Assembly (NCBI GenBank): GCA_023404675.1
Contig: JAEYAW010000032.1
Span: forward strand, 1 to 64,000
From: Pseudomonadota bacterium
Lineage (GTDB): Bacteria > Pseudomonadota > Alphaproteobacteria > Rhizobiales > Xanthobacteraceae
DNA length: 64,000 bases
Direction: 5' to 3'
In this document: piece after piece, positions 55,353 through 63,858 of the stretch
Layout: each line of letters begins with the position of its first letter
Position numbering within the stretch: the stretch's first letter is position 1
The notes under the pieces: model-generated
What the model was told of the DNA's origin: nothing
Seen by the model: the letters and a program-made list of their open reading frames with translations, nothing else
The model's database searches: none
Position numbers and translations under genes: made by a program

Positions 55353-55994
55353 TCAGCGCTTCGCTGCCGCCTTTTTACGCGTCTTCGGCGTGGGGATCGA
55401 TGTAGCCCGCGCATCGAGGTCGCTCAGATATCTTTGCAGGGCAACGGCGCGGTCGCTCGAATCGACCATGCGCTCGACCAAGTCCAGAAGGATGTCAAAT
55501 TCCTTCGCGCTCAGACAGTCGAACTGCACATCATTGACCTTGCTTTGTCTCGGCGCGAGCCGGTCCAGCAGGTCGGCGCCCCGCTGCGTGACCGTAAGCG
55601 ACAGCCGTCTGCGGTCGGTCGGATGAGCGGATTTTTCGATCAGCCCCTTCAGCATCAGCTTGTTGGTGATCGTGGTCACGAACGCCCCGCTCAGGTGCAG
55701 GTGATCGGCAACGGCGCGCACATGGACGCTTCGTCCGGCAGACAGATGGCGGATCGTGATCAGTGTCGTGTATTCGATTCCGGCAAGGCCGATGACCGCG
55801 GCGTGACCCTCGCGAACGGCCTGGTGTCTGGCGAGAAAGGCCAGAAGGCTGTTGACCAACCTGCGGAATTTTTCATCAGAGCCATCGACGAGCATTTCCG
55901 GTCTGGAGATCGTCAGAAGCGCCTTCCGGTTGGGATTGCGCGCGGGGCGCTCAACCGCCGGCTTCAAGGAATTTTTGGTCACTTTCTTTTCCAT
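55353..55994 (-). CDS. MarR family transcriptional regulator
   Basis: The 213-residue regulator has a MarR winged helix: LAGIEYTTLITIRHLSAGRSVHVRAVADHLHLSGAFVTTITNKLMLKGLIEKSAHPTDRRRLSLTVTQRG covers the recognition helix and the DRR wing. Basic tails extend both ends (KKVTKNSLKPAVERPARNPNRK and TPKTRKKAAAKR), which is longer than usual. It is divergent from the P450 gene and a palindrome lies just upstream of its start, so autoregulation and control of the P450 operon are likely. The start is ATG 55994; the ribosome site is weak. Confidence 0.9.
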   Translation of the reverse strand: MEKKVTKNSLKPAVERPARNPNRKALLTISRPEMLVDGSDEKFRRLVNSLLAFLARHQAVREGHAAVIGLAGIEYTTLITIRHLSAGRSVHVRAVADHLHLSGAFVTTITNKLMLKGLIEKSAHPTDRRRLSLTVTQRGADLLDRLAPRQSKVNDVQFDCLSAKEFDILLDLVERMVDSSDRAVALQRYLSDLDARATSIPTPKTRKKAAAKR

Positions 55995-56001
55995 TTTATA
56001 T

Positions 56002-56021
56002 CGCTTCCGGAGACCGAAGCG
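56002..56021. promoter_or_regulatory. Inverted repeat upstream of the marR-type gene
   Basis: CGCTTC (56002-56007) and GAAGCG (56016-56021) form an inverted repeat with an 8-bp spacer, ending 8 bp upstream of the regulator start. The 241-bp divergent region also has an AGCTT-N7-AAGCT pair near 56190. Either may be the MarR-type operator. Confidence 0.45.
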
Positions 56022-56235
56022 TTCTCGAAATCCGAACGCTAAGATCGTCGCATCATTTACCCAGCATATCACATGCCATGAGGAAATGTGCCGCTCTTTG
56101 TCGATGCTGTGGGTATCCGTTGCGGACTCTGCACGCTCTCTAAGCGCCGGCTGCCGATGATTCGATCATACACGGTAATTGACACAGCTTTCATCAGAAG
56201 CTTTTATCAGTACCGTTTTCAGGAGCAAATATCGC

Positions 56236-57492
56236 ATGGCAAAGGACGAACTGTCTTCTGTTGAATCTTCCGACCGTCTGCCAGCGGGGCTGGAGCTGTC
56301 ACCGCTCGACGAGGAGTTTCGCCGCTGCCCTTATCCGATCCTTGACCGTCTGCGCCGGGAAAGTCCGGTTTATCGCGACCCGGCTTTCGATCGGGTCTTC
56401 CTCACCCGATATGCCGACGCGCGTGCGGTCTCGACGGACGATGCCCACTTCGTGGTCGATCCGCGCAAATCGCGCGAGGGGGCTTATGCCCGCCTGACGC
56501 TGGACCGGGGCACCGGCGACCGCTTCGAGCAGACGCTCACGCGCATCGACGATCCGGATCATCGGCGTCTTCGCTCGCTGGTGATGCGGGCCTTCACGCC
56601 GAAGGCCATGGCGGCCATCACGCCGCGGATCAAATCGCTGTCGGAGGAGTTGCTCGACGCGCTGAAGGGGCGCGACAGTTTCGACTTTATCGACACGTTC
56701 GCATCGCCGCTGCCGTGTCTCGTCATCGCCGACATGCTGGGTGTCGATCCTTCGGAGCAGCGGAACTTCAAGCTCTGGTCGGAGGCGCGACAGTATCAGA
56801 ACCATCCGGCGCGCACGCCCGAGCAGAATGCCGAGCTGGAGTGGGGACAGAGCAATCTCACCAACTACTTCCGGCGGATTGTCGAGGAGCGGCGCAAGAA
56901 TCGCGGCACCGATCTCGTGAGCGTCCTGATCGAGGCGGAGGAGGATGGAAACCGTCTGACCTCCGACGAGATCGTCGATATGTGCAAGCTGCTGCTGTCG
57001 GCCGGAAATGTCACGACGACCGATCTTCTGGGGAACGGTCTTGTTGCGTTGCTGCAAAACCCGGAGCAGATGAGCAAGCTGCGCGCCAATCCGTCCCTGA
57101 TCCAGAACACGATCGAGGAAATCCTGCGCTACGATTCGCCGATCGCGCTGTCCAACCGCATCACCGCCTGCCCGCACGAGGTGGGAGGCGTGCCGCTGGA
57201 AACCGGCGAGTCCGTCACGATCTCGGTGTTCGCCGCCAATCACGACCCGGCGGTGCACGACAGGCCAGATGTGTTCGATATCGAGCGCAAGAACACGACG
57301 CATATCGCGTTCGGTGGCGGCGCACATTTCTGCCTTGGATCGCCGCTGGCGCGGGCGGAGGCGCAGATCGCCATTCCGATGATCCTTGAGCGCTTCCCGA
57401 CGCTCAGCCTCGATCCGGACAAGCCGCTGGCGCGCAAGCCGTCCGCCAACTTCAATGGCTGGGCGCAAGTCTGGATGAAGACGTCTGGATGA
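56236..57492 (+). CDS. Cytochrome P450 with unusual I-helix motif
   Basis: The 418-residue soluble P450 has the heme-binding motif FGGGAHFCLG with proximal Cys366, the K-helix E295-I-L-R298, and the I-helix motif AGNVTTT (Ala256 to Thr262). In most bacterial P450s of this kind the motif is AGN(E/D)TT; Val259 replaces the acid that normally helps proton delivery for oxygen activation. Either the enzyme uses another proton path or a different chemistry. No ferredoxin or reductase gene is adjacent. AGGAG at 56221-56225 precedes ATG 56236. A 14-bp tandem repeat covers the stop codon. The SDR gene follows after 65 bp. Confidence 0.93.
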   Translation: MAKDELSSVESSDRLPAGLELSPLDEEFRRCPYPILDRLRRESPVYRDPAFDRVFLTRYADARAVSTDDAHFVVDPRKSREGAYARLTLDRGTGDRFEQTLTRIDDPDHRRLRSLVMRAFTPKAMAAITPRIKSLSEELLDALKGRDSFDFIDTFASPLPCLVIADMLGVDPSEQRNFKLWSEARQYQNHPARTPEQNAELEWGQSNLTNYFRRIVEERRKNRGTDLVSVLIEAEEDGNRLTSDEIVDMCKLLLSAGNVTTTDLLGNGLVALLQNPEQMSKLRANPSLIQNTIEEILRYDSPIALSNRITACPHEVGGVPLETGESVTISVFAANHDPAVHDRPDVFDIERKNTTHIAFGGGAHFCLGSPLARAEAQIAIPMILERFPTLSLDPDKPLARKPSANFNGWAQVWMKTSG

Positions 57493-57512
57493 AGACGTTT
57501 GGGTGAAGACGG
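57471..57512 (+). repeat. Three tandem copies of a 14-bp sequence at the P450 stop codon
   Basis: CTGGATGAAGACGT occurs at 57471-57484 and 57485-57498, with a diverged third copy at 57499-57512. As 14 is not a multiple of three, each copy shifts the frame; the P450 stop TGA (57490-57492) lies in the second copy. Confidence 0.85.
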
Positions 57513-57557
57513 ACTGAGCAGCGTGCTGCCAGGTTATCTTATTTCTGGAGAATTTTG

Positions 57558-58319
57558 ATGGACGAGCAGTCGAACCCGCCCAGCCCGGTGGAACATATCC
57601 CGAGCGGGCGGTTGCAGGGCAGGCATATTCTGATCACGGGGGCCGCGTCCGGCATTGCCCGCCGCACCGCCGAGCTTTTCGTCGCCGAAGGTGCGACGGT
57701 CGCGCTGCTGGATCGTGACAAGGATGGGCTGGCGGCGACCGCCGCCACGACCGGAGGGATTCCGGTCGTCGCCGACGTGACCAACGAGGCGGCAGTCAAC
57801 GCCGCGGTCGAAGAGGCCGGGCGTTCGATGGGGGCGATCGACGGCATCGTCAACGCTGCCGGCATCTCGCTGCAGGGGCCGATCGAGACCACCGACATGG
57901 CGGCCTGGCAGCGTGTGATCGCCATCAACCTGGTGGGCCCCTTCATGATCGTGAAGGCTGCGCTGCCCTGGCTGCGCAAGGCGGAGTCGGCGACCATAGC
58001 CAATGTCGCCTCGGGGCAGGGATTGCTTCCGAACGGTCCTCTCGCGTCGGCCTATCACGCCTCGAAGGGCGGACTGATCAACCTGACGCGCTCGATGGCG
58101 AGCGAGCTGGCGCCGAAAATCCGCGTCAACAGCATCTGCCCTGGCATGGTCGAAACCGCGATGACGATCGGTCATACCGGAAAGGGCGAGCAGTACGCCA
58201 TGAAGCGGATCGGCACGACACTCGAGGTCGCGCAGGCGCTGCTGTTCGTCACGGGTCCGGAGTCCGCGTTTGTCACGGGAATCGCGATCCCGGTGGATGG
58301 CGGGCGCACCTTCCACTGA
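57558..58319 (+). CDS. Short-chain dehydrogenase/reductase (SDR), second
   Basis: The 253-residue enzyme has the SDR fold with catalytic Tyr166 and Lys170 in AYHASKGG, the catalytic Ser in NVASGQGL, the NAAG motif (VNAAGIS) and a normal VTGIAIPVDGG end. The cofactor loop reads TGAASGIA (Thr27 to Ala34); the third Gly of TGxxxGIG is Ala34, which may affect coenzyme binding. ATG 57558 has GGAG 8 nt upstream; a TTG directly upstream is in frame but unlikely. It probably oxidises or reduces the product of the P450. Confidence 0.9.
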   Translation: MDEQSNPPSPVEHIPSGRLQGRHILITGAASGIARRTAELFVAEGATVALLDRDKDGLAATAATTGGIPVVADVTNEAAVNAAVEEAGRSMGAIDGIVNAAGISLQGPIETTDMAAWQRVIAINLVGPFMIVKAALPWLRKAESATIANVASGQGLLPNGPLASAYHASKGGLINLTRSMASELAPKIRVNSICPGMVETAMTIGHTGKGEQYAMKRIGTTLEVAQALLFVTGPESAFVTGIAIPVDGGRTFH

Positions 58320-58378
58320 GCGCCGCCGTCGAGATCCTGCACTGCCGCGTTGAGGTCTTACACAGAGGGGTTTTGAAG

Positions 58379-59983
58379 ATGTCGTCTGTCTGTCTGTCGA
58401 GAGTGCATCGAAAGTCCTTGGTTCGCGGATTCTTCCGCGCGCTTGCCGTCACCACGGCCGTCGTCTCCGCGTCTGCGGCAGTGCAGGCGGCCGACAAGGA
58501 TACCCTGACGGCCGCGTTTGCCGCCGAAGCGCAGGTGATGGACCCCACGAAGTTCACGGCGGGCGTCGATCCGCAGTTCGCCAGCCAGATGTTCGAGCAG
58601 CTGGTGCGCTATGGGCCCGATCGCAAGCCGATCAACTGGCTGGCCGAGTCCTGGAAGCTGGAAACCGTTGACGGCAAGCCTGTCATCGATGTGACACTCC
58701 GCAAGGGCGTCAAGTTTCATAACGGCGACCCGCTGACCTCGGCCGATTTCGAGTTCGCCTTCGAGCGCTTCCGCGATCCGAAGCTTTCGCGCTACGCGCA
58801 TCTTCAGGCCAACGTCGAGAAATTCGAGGTCGTCGACGACCTGAATTTCAAGCTGCACTTCAAGCAGGCGGATGGGGCCTATATCGCCGACTCGCTTCAG
58901 CTCTGGGCGCTGCCCAAGAAGTACATGCAGGAGGTCGGCGACGAGCAATTCCAGAAGGCGCCGGTCGGCACCGGGCCGTGGAAGTTCGTGTCCCGGGAGC
59001 TGCGCAAGGAACTGCGGCTGACGGCCTTCGAGGATTACTGGAACAAGGAACAGCGCCCGCAGATCAAGAACCTGGTCATCAAGATCATCCCCGAGGATCT
59101 CACCCGGATCGCGGCCTTCAAGTCCGGCGAAGTTGACTGGGTGGAGAACATCCCGCCCGCGATGGTCGCCGAGTTCAAGGCGATGAAGGGGATCCAGACC
59201 TTCACTGCGCCGTCCGGCAACAATGTCTATCTCGATTTCCCGACCGAGAACCCGGACTCCCCGTTCAGCAAGCTGAAGGTTCGTCAGGCGCTGGCTCACG
59301 CCATCGATACCGATGCCATCATCAAGAGCGTGCTGTTCGGTCAGGGGCAGCGCTATGTCGAGGTCGGCGAGGGCACCACGGGTTACGATCCCAACCTGAA
59401 GCCCTACAGCTACGATCCGAAGCTGGCGCGCCAGCTTCTGGCGGAGGCCGGCTATCCCAAGGGCTTCGAGGTGCCGTGCTACGGTCTGAACACGCCGCGC
59501 GAGCCGAACATCAAGGAGATGGGCGAGGCGACGTTCGCCTATCTCAGCCAGGTCGGCATCCGCTGTCAGGTCCGCGGACTTGAGTATGGCGCATGGGTGG
59601 AGATGCGTCGCCGTCCGCCGACCGGTCCGTCCCCGATGCAGGGCATCATCGTCGCGCTCTGGAGCCACAATATTCCCGGCGATCCGACCACGCCGTGGGC
59701 CGGCCATCTGCACAGCTTCAAGGAAAAGACCGGCTGGGGCACCTATTCCTACACCGCCGATGCGAAGGCTGACGCCATGGTGGAGGAACTGAAGAACACC
59801 ATGGACCCCGAGAAGCGGGATGCCCTGGCGCGCGAGATCGCCAAGTACAAGCGTGACAACGTGCTGGGCGGCCTGAGCACCTATCGGCCGATCATCACCT
59901 TTGCGTGGAAGGACAACGTGAACTTCACGCCCTGGCCGGCTCCCGGCAACTGGCGCGCGTTCCAGCAGGTCAGCTTCAAGTAA
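58379..59983 (+). CDS. Dpp/Opp-type ABC substrate-binding protein (SBP family 5), second set
   Basis: The 534-residue lipid-free periplasmic protein has a long signal (MSSVCLSRVHRKSLVRGFFR, cleavage near VQA-A, residue 38) and SBP family 5 blocks: QMFEQLVRYGPDRKPINWLAESWKL, VTLRKGVKFHNGDPLTSADFEFAFER, and APVGTGPWKFVSREL. The C-terminal part has YSYDPKLARQLLAEAGYPKGF. It delivers a peptide-like or other solute to the second Dpp importer, encoded directly downstream. It is 60 bp downstream of the SDR gene, which ties transport to the P450-SDR pathway. Confidence 0.93.
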   Translation: MSSVCLSRVHRKSLVRGFFRALAVTTAVVSASAAVQAADKDTLTAAFAAEAQVMDPTKFTAGVDPQFASQMFEQLVRYGPDRKPINWLAESWKLETVDGKPVIDVTLRKGVKFHNGDPLTSADFEFAFERFRDPKLSRYAHLQANVEKFEVVDDLNFKLHFKQADGAYIADSLQLWALPKKYMQEVGDEQFQKAPVGTGPWKFVSRELRKELRLTAFEDYWNKEQRPQIKNLVIKIIPEDLTRIAAFKSGEVDWVENIPPAMVAEFKAMKGIQTFTAPSGNNVYLDFPTENPDSPFSKLKVRQALAHAIDTDAIIKSVLFGQGQRYVEVGEGTTGYDPNLKPYSYDPKLARQLLAEAGYPKGFEVPCYGLNTPREPNIKEMGEATFAYLSQVGIRCQVRGLEYGAWVEMRRRPPTGPSPMQGIIVALWSHNIPGDPTTPWAGHLHSFKEKTGWGTYSYTADAKADAMVEELKNTMDPEKRDALAREIAKYKRDNVLGGLSTYRPIITFAWKDNVNFTPWPAPGNWRAFQQVSFK

Positions 59984-59999
59984 GATAAAGGAGGCGGCG

Positions 60000-60920
60000 A
60001 TGATGCGCTTTGTCGCGCGACGCGTGCTGCACAGCATCATCAGCATCGTCGGCGCTTCCATTCTGATCTTCGTGATCTCGCGGATGAGCGGCGATCCGGC
60101 GGCGCTTCTGCTGCCGGCGGATGCGCCGCCTTCCGCTCTCGAGGACATGCGTCGGACGCTTGGTCTCGATCTCCCCATCTGGCAGCAATACCTGATGTTC
60201 GCAGGCAAGGCGCTGACCGGAGATTTCGGCCAGTCCTACAGCTGGCAGATGCCGGCGATCGACATCGTTCTGGAACGTGTGCCGGCGACTCTGGAACTGG
60301 CGCTGTCGGCCATGTTCTTCTCGATTCTGATCTCGGTGCCGCTCGGCGTGCTGTCGGCGGTCTATCGCGGCGGCTGGATCGACACCATCGGCAAGAGCTT
60401 TGCGATGCTCGGGCAGGCGATGCCCGGATTTTGGGTCGGCCTTCTGCTGATTTTGCTGTTCTCGGTCCGGCTGAACTGGTTGCCCGCGTTCGGTCAGGGC
60501 GGCCTCTCGCATCTCATCCTGCCGGCCATCGCGCTCGGCTGGTATCCGGTCGCGGCGCAGATGCGTATCATGCGCTCGGCGATGCTCGACGTGCTCGACA
60601 CCGACTACATCCGGATGGGGCGTTCGATCGGTGCGCCGGAAGGCTTGCTGATCTGGAAATATGCGTTCCGCAACGCGGCCGTCCCGCTGGTGACGGTGCT
60701 CGGCGTCTACTTCGCCTCGATGCTCGGCGGCGCCTTCGTCGTGGAGGTGATCTTCGCCTGGCCTGGGCTGGGGCGGACGATCGTGGATGCCGTCTTCGCC
60801 CGCGACTTCACGGTCGTGCAGGCCGGCGTGCTCTTTACATCGGTGCTGTTCGTGGTCGCCAATCTGCTGGTCGACCTGTCCTACGGCCTCATTGATCCGA
60901 GAATTCGCAACAATGACTGA
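60000..60920 (+). CDS. Dpp-type ABC permease, DppB/OppB subunit, second set
   Basis: The 306-residue permease has the DppB-type start MMRFVARRVLHSIISIVGASILIFV, the SYSWQMPAIDIVLERVPATLELALSAMFFS segment, the EAA loop DYIRMGRSIGAPEGLLIWKYAFRNA and the conserved VEVIFAWPGLGRTIVDAV. A strong AAAGGAGG ribosome site lies 5 to 8 nt before the two adjacent ATG codons at 60000 and 60003. Its stop overlaps the next permease start. Confidence 0.95.
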   Translation: MMRFVARRVLHSIISIVGASILIFVISRMSGDPAALLLPADAPPSALEDMRRTLGLDLPIWQQYLMFAGKALTGDFGQSYSWQMPAIDIVLERVPATLELALSAMFFSILISVPLGVLSAVYRGGWIDTIGKSFAMLGQAMPGFWVGLLLILLFSVRLNWLPAFGQGGLSHLILPAIALGWYPVAAQMRIMRSAMLDVLDTDYIRMGRSIGAPEGLLIWKYAFRNAAVPLVTVLGVYFASMLGGAFVVEVIFAWPGLGRTIVDAVFARDFTVVQAGVLFTSVLFVVANLLVDLSYGLIDPRIRNND

Positions 60921-61809
60921 CGCAGCGCTCCATCACGACGGGTTGGCTGCCTCGAAGGCTCGGCTCTGGCTGGCGAAGCTGCGCGGCAAGGGCGTGCCAT
61001 GGCTGTCGCTGATCACCATCGCATTGATCCTCATCGCGGCCGTCGGCGGCGAAAACCTCGCCCCGCACGATCCCAACGCGCTGAACCTCGGCGCGGCCTT
61101 CCGGCCGCCGGTGTGGCTTGAGGGCGGCTCCTTCGAATATTTTCTCGGCACCGACAATCTCGGCCGCGACATCTTCAGCCGGATCGTCGTGGGAGCCAAC
61201 GTGTCGATGGTCACATCCTTTTACGCGATTGTTTTCGCCGGCGGCATCGGAACGCTGATGGGAATGATCGCTGGCTATTTCGGCAAGTATGTCGATGCCA
61301 TCGTGATGCGCATTGTCGATATCCAGATGTCGATTCCGTCTCTCGCATTGGCGCTGCTGATCGCGGCGGTTCTGACGCCCGGTCTCTCCACCGTCATCAT
61401 CGTGATCGCGCTGACCTACTGGAGCTGGTACGCGCGCATCATTCGCGGCGAAATCCTGTCGCTGCGCGAGCGTGACTATGTCGCGCTGGCCAAGGTCGCG
61501 GGCGTCTCGACGCCGATGATCTTCGTCCGGCATCTGCTGCCGAATATTCTGAACACGCTGCTCGTTCTCGCGACCCTGCAGGTCGGTCAGGTCATCATCT
61601 TCGAGGCCTCGCTGAGCTTTCTCGGCCTCGGCATCCAGAGCCCCGATGTGTCGTGGGGACTGATGCTGGCGGATGCGCGCGGCTACATCACCAATGCGTG
61701 GTGGTGCATCACGTTGCCGGGCGTCGCCATCATGATCGCCTGTCTGTCGGCGAACCTGATCGGCGACTGGCTGCGCGACACCCTCGATCCCAAGAGAAGG
61801 CAGCGGTGA
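60913..61809 (+). CDS. Dpp-type ABC permease, DppC/OppC subunit, second set
   Basis: The 298-residue permease has the DppC pattern: one N-terminal helix (WLSLITIALILIAAVGG), the periplasmic FLGTDNLGRDIFSRIVVGA, five further helices and the EAA loop DYVALAKVAGVSTPMIFVRHLLPNI. ATG 60913 overlaps the preceding stop by eight bases; the frame open further upstream lies inside the previous gene and is not used. Confidence 0.94.
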   Translation: MTDAALHHDGLAASKARLWLAKLRGKGVPWLSLITIALILIAAVGGENLAPHDPNALNLGAAFRPPVWLEGGSFEYFLGTDNLGRDIFSRIVVGANVSMVTSFYAIVFAGGIGTLMGMIAGYFGKYVDAIVMRIVDIQMSIPSLALALLIAAVLTPGLSTVIIVIALTYWSWYARIIRGEILSLRERDYVALAKVAGVSTPMIFVRHLLPNILNTLLVLATLQVGQVIIFEASLSFLGLGIQSPDVSWGLMLADARGYITNAWWCITLPGVAIMIACLSANLIGDWLRDTLDPKRRQR

Positions 61810-61810
61810 C

Positions 61811-62839
61811 ATGAACAGTCTTCCGGACAGGTCATCGTTCGAAAGCGCGAAGAAAGAGCGCAAGCCGCTGCTCTCGATCAAGAACCTGCGCACGCACATC
61901 TTTCTCGACCGCGGTGTCGTGAAGGCGGTCGATGGCGTCGATCTCGAAGTGGGTGAGGGCGAGACGCTCGGCATCGTCGGCGAGTCCGGGTCGGGCAAGA
62001 CCATGACCAGCCTGTCCATCCTGCGCCTTCTGCCGAAGGACACCGGCCGGATTGTCGAGGGCGAGATCGTTCTCGACGGAACGGACCTCACCTTGCTGGA
62101 CGATGACGAGCTGGCGCGGAACTGGCGGGGCAGCAAGATCGCGATGGTCTCGCAGGATCCGCTGACCTCGCTCAATCCGGTGTTCACCGTCGGCGATCAG
62201 GTCGGTGCACCGTTTCGCTATCACAAGCTCGCGCGGGGGCGCGCCATGGTGCGCAAGGCCGTGGTGAGCGTGCTGAACCGGGTGCGGATTCCCTCGCCCG
62301 CCAAGCGCCTGCGCGACTATCCGCATCAGTTCTCCGGCGGCATGCGTCAGCGCGTCGTCACGGCGATGGCGATGGCCTGTTCGCCGAGGCTTCTGATTGC
62401 GGATGAGCCTACCAGCGCGCTCGATGTGACGATTCAGGTCCAGATGATGGAGTTGTTTCGCGAAATCCAGCGCGAGACCGGCGTCGCGATCATTCTGATC
62501 ACCCACGATCTCGGGGTCGCGGCCGGAATCTGCGACCGCATCGCCGTGATGTATGGCGGCCGCGTGGTCGAGACCGGCAGCGTGCACGACATCTTCAATC
62601 GCCCGGCGCATCCCTACACGCAGGGCCTGCTGAATTCGATTCCGCATCTCGGGCGCAAGCGCGATCGGCTGGAAGCGATCAGCGGCCTGCCGCCGAGCCT
62701 GCTCGATCCGCCGGCGGGCTGCCGCTTCGCCGCGCGCTGCAAGCATCGCATGCCGCGTTGCGACGAGGAATACCCGCCGCAGTTTCGGCTGTCCGAAGGC
62801 CATCAGGCCGCTTGCTGGCTTCAGGAGGCGAGGGCGTGA
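61811..62839 (+). CDS. Dpp-type ABC ATPase, DppD/OppD subunit, second set
   Basis: The 342-residue ATPase carries Walker A GESGSGKTMTS, Q-loop SQDPLTSLNPVF, signature QFSGGMRQRVV and Walker B LIADEPTSALD, with a C-terminal Cys motif (GCRFAARCKHRMPRC) typical of the oligopeptide ATPases. It starts 1 bp after the permease and its stop overlaps the next ATPase start by one base. Confidence 0.95.
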   Translation: MNSLPDRSSFESAKKERKPLLSIKNLRTHIFLDRGVVKAVDGVDLEVGEGETLGIVGESGSGKTMTSLSILRLLPKDTGRIVEGEIVLDGTDLTLLDDDELARNWRGSKIAMVSQDPLTSLNPVFTVGDQVGAPFRYHKLARGRAMVRKAVVSVLNRVRIPSPAKRLRDYPHQFSGGMRQRVVTAMAMACSPRLLIADEPTSALDVTIQVQMMELFREIQRETGVAIILITHDLGVAAGICDRIAVMYGGRVVETGSVHDIFNRPAHPYTQGLLNSIPHLGRKRDRLEAISGLPPSLLDPPAGCRFAARCKHRMPRCDEEYPPQFRLSEGHQAACWLQEARA

Positions 62840-63858
62840 TGTCGGCTGCGAGCAACGAGACGCAAGGTGGCGTGCGCGCAAAGATGGGGGAGACCATCCT
62901 CGACGTCGCCAACCTCACCAAACATTTCCCGGTGCGCGGCGGTGGCCTCGTCCGTGCCGTCGATGGCATCAGCTTTTCGATCCGCCGGGGCGAGACGCTG
63001 GCGCTGGTCGGCGAGTCCGGCTGCGGCAAGACGACGATCACCAAGCTGCTGCTGGGGCTGGAGAAGCCGACCTCGGGCCAGATCTTCTTCGACGGCACAG
63101 ACCTCGCCACCGCCACCAGGCGCGACCTGAAGGCCTATCGCCGTCAGGTGCAGGCGGTGTTTCAGGATCCGTTCGCCTCCCTCAATCCGCGCCTGAAGGT
63201 CGAGACCATCATCACCGAGCCGCTGATGGCGCACGGCATCGGCAATGGCGAAAGCCGCCGCCGGCGGGTGCGGGACCTGCTCGATGTCGTTGGCCTGCCG
63301 TCCACGGCGGCCAAATTGTATCCGCACGAATTCTCCGGCGGCCAGCGCCAGCGCATTGCGATTGCCCGCGCGCTGGCGCTCAGCCCCGCCTTCATGGTGC
63401 TCGACGAGCCGATCTCGGCGCTGGACGTTTCGATCAGGGCGCAGATTTTGAATCTGCTGGCGGACATCCAGCAGGAATTCGGGCTGACCTATCTGATCGT
63501 GGCGCATGACCTTGCGCTGGTCGAACACTTCAGCTCCAGCGTCGCGGTAATGTATCTCGGCGGCATGGTGGAGATGGGGCGCACCGACGCCATCTTCGCA
63601 AAGCCGGAACATCCTTACACGCATGCACTGATTGCCTCGGTGCCGCGGCCCGATCCCGATCACCGCCCGCCTGTCGATGTCATTCGTGGGGAGATCGGAA
63701 GCGCCATGGCGCCGCCGCCGGGCTGCAAGTTCCATCCCCGCTGTCCGCGGGCCATCGCGCCCTGTTCAAGCATCGTGCCGCGCGATCCGCGTCTGCTGCC
63801 GGATCAGCTTGTCGCGTGCCATCTCGTTTATCCTCCCTCAACCGAGCTTCAACATTGA
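62839..63858 (+). CDS. Dpp-type ABC ATPase, DppF/OppF subunit, second set
   Basis: The 339-residue ATPase has Walker A GESGCGKTTITK, Q-loop FQDPFASLNPRL, signature FSGGQRQRIAIARAL and Walker B VLDEPISALD, and a terminal GCKFHPRCPRAIAPC motif. ATG 62839 is favoured, with CAGGAGG upstream; an in-frame GTG sits immediately before it. Its stop overlaps the alpha/beta hydrolase start, so the hydrolase is part of the same operon. Confidence 0.95.
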   Translation: MSAASNETQGGVRAKMGETILDVANLTKHFPVRGGGLVRAVDGISFSIRRGETLALVGESGCGKTTITKLLLGLEKPTSGQIFFDGTDLATATRRDLKAYRRQVQAVFQDPFASLNPRLKVETIITEPLMAHGIGNGESRRRRVRDLLDVVGLPSTAAKLYPHEFSGGQRQRIAIARALALSPAFMVLDEPISALDVSIRAQILNLLADIQQEFGLTYLIVAHDLALVEHFSSSVAVMYLGGMVEMGRTDAIFAKPEHPYTHALIASVPRPDPDHRPPVDVIRGEIGSAMAPPPGCKFHPRCPRAIAPCSSIVPRDPRLLPDQLVACHLVYPPSTELQH

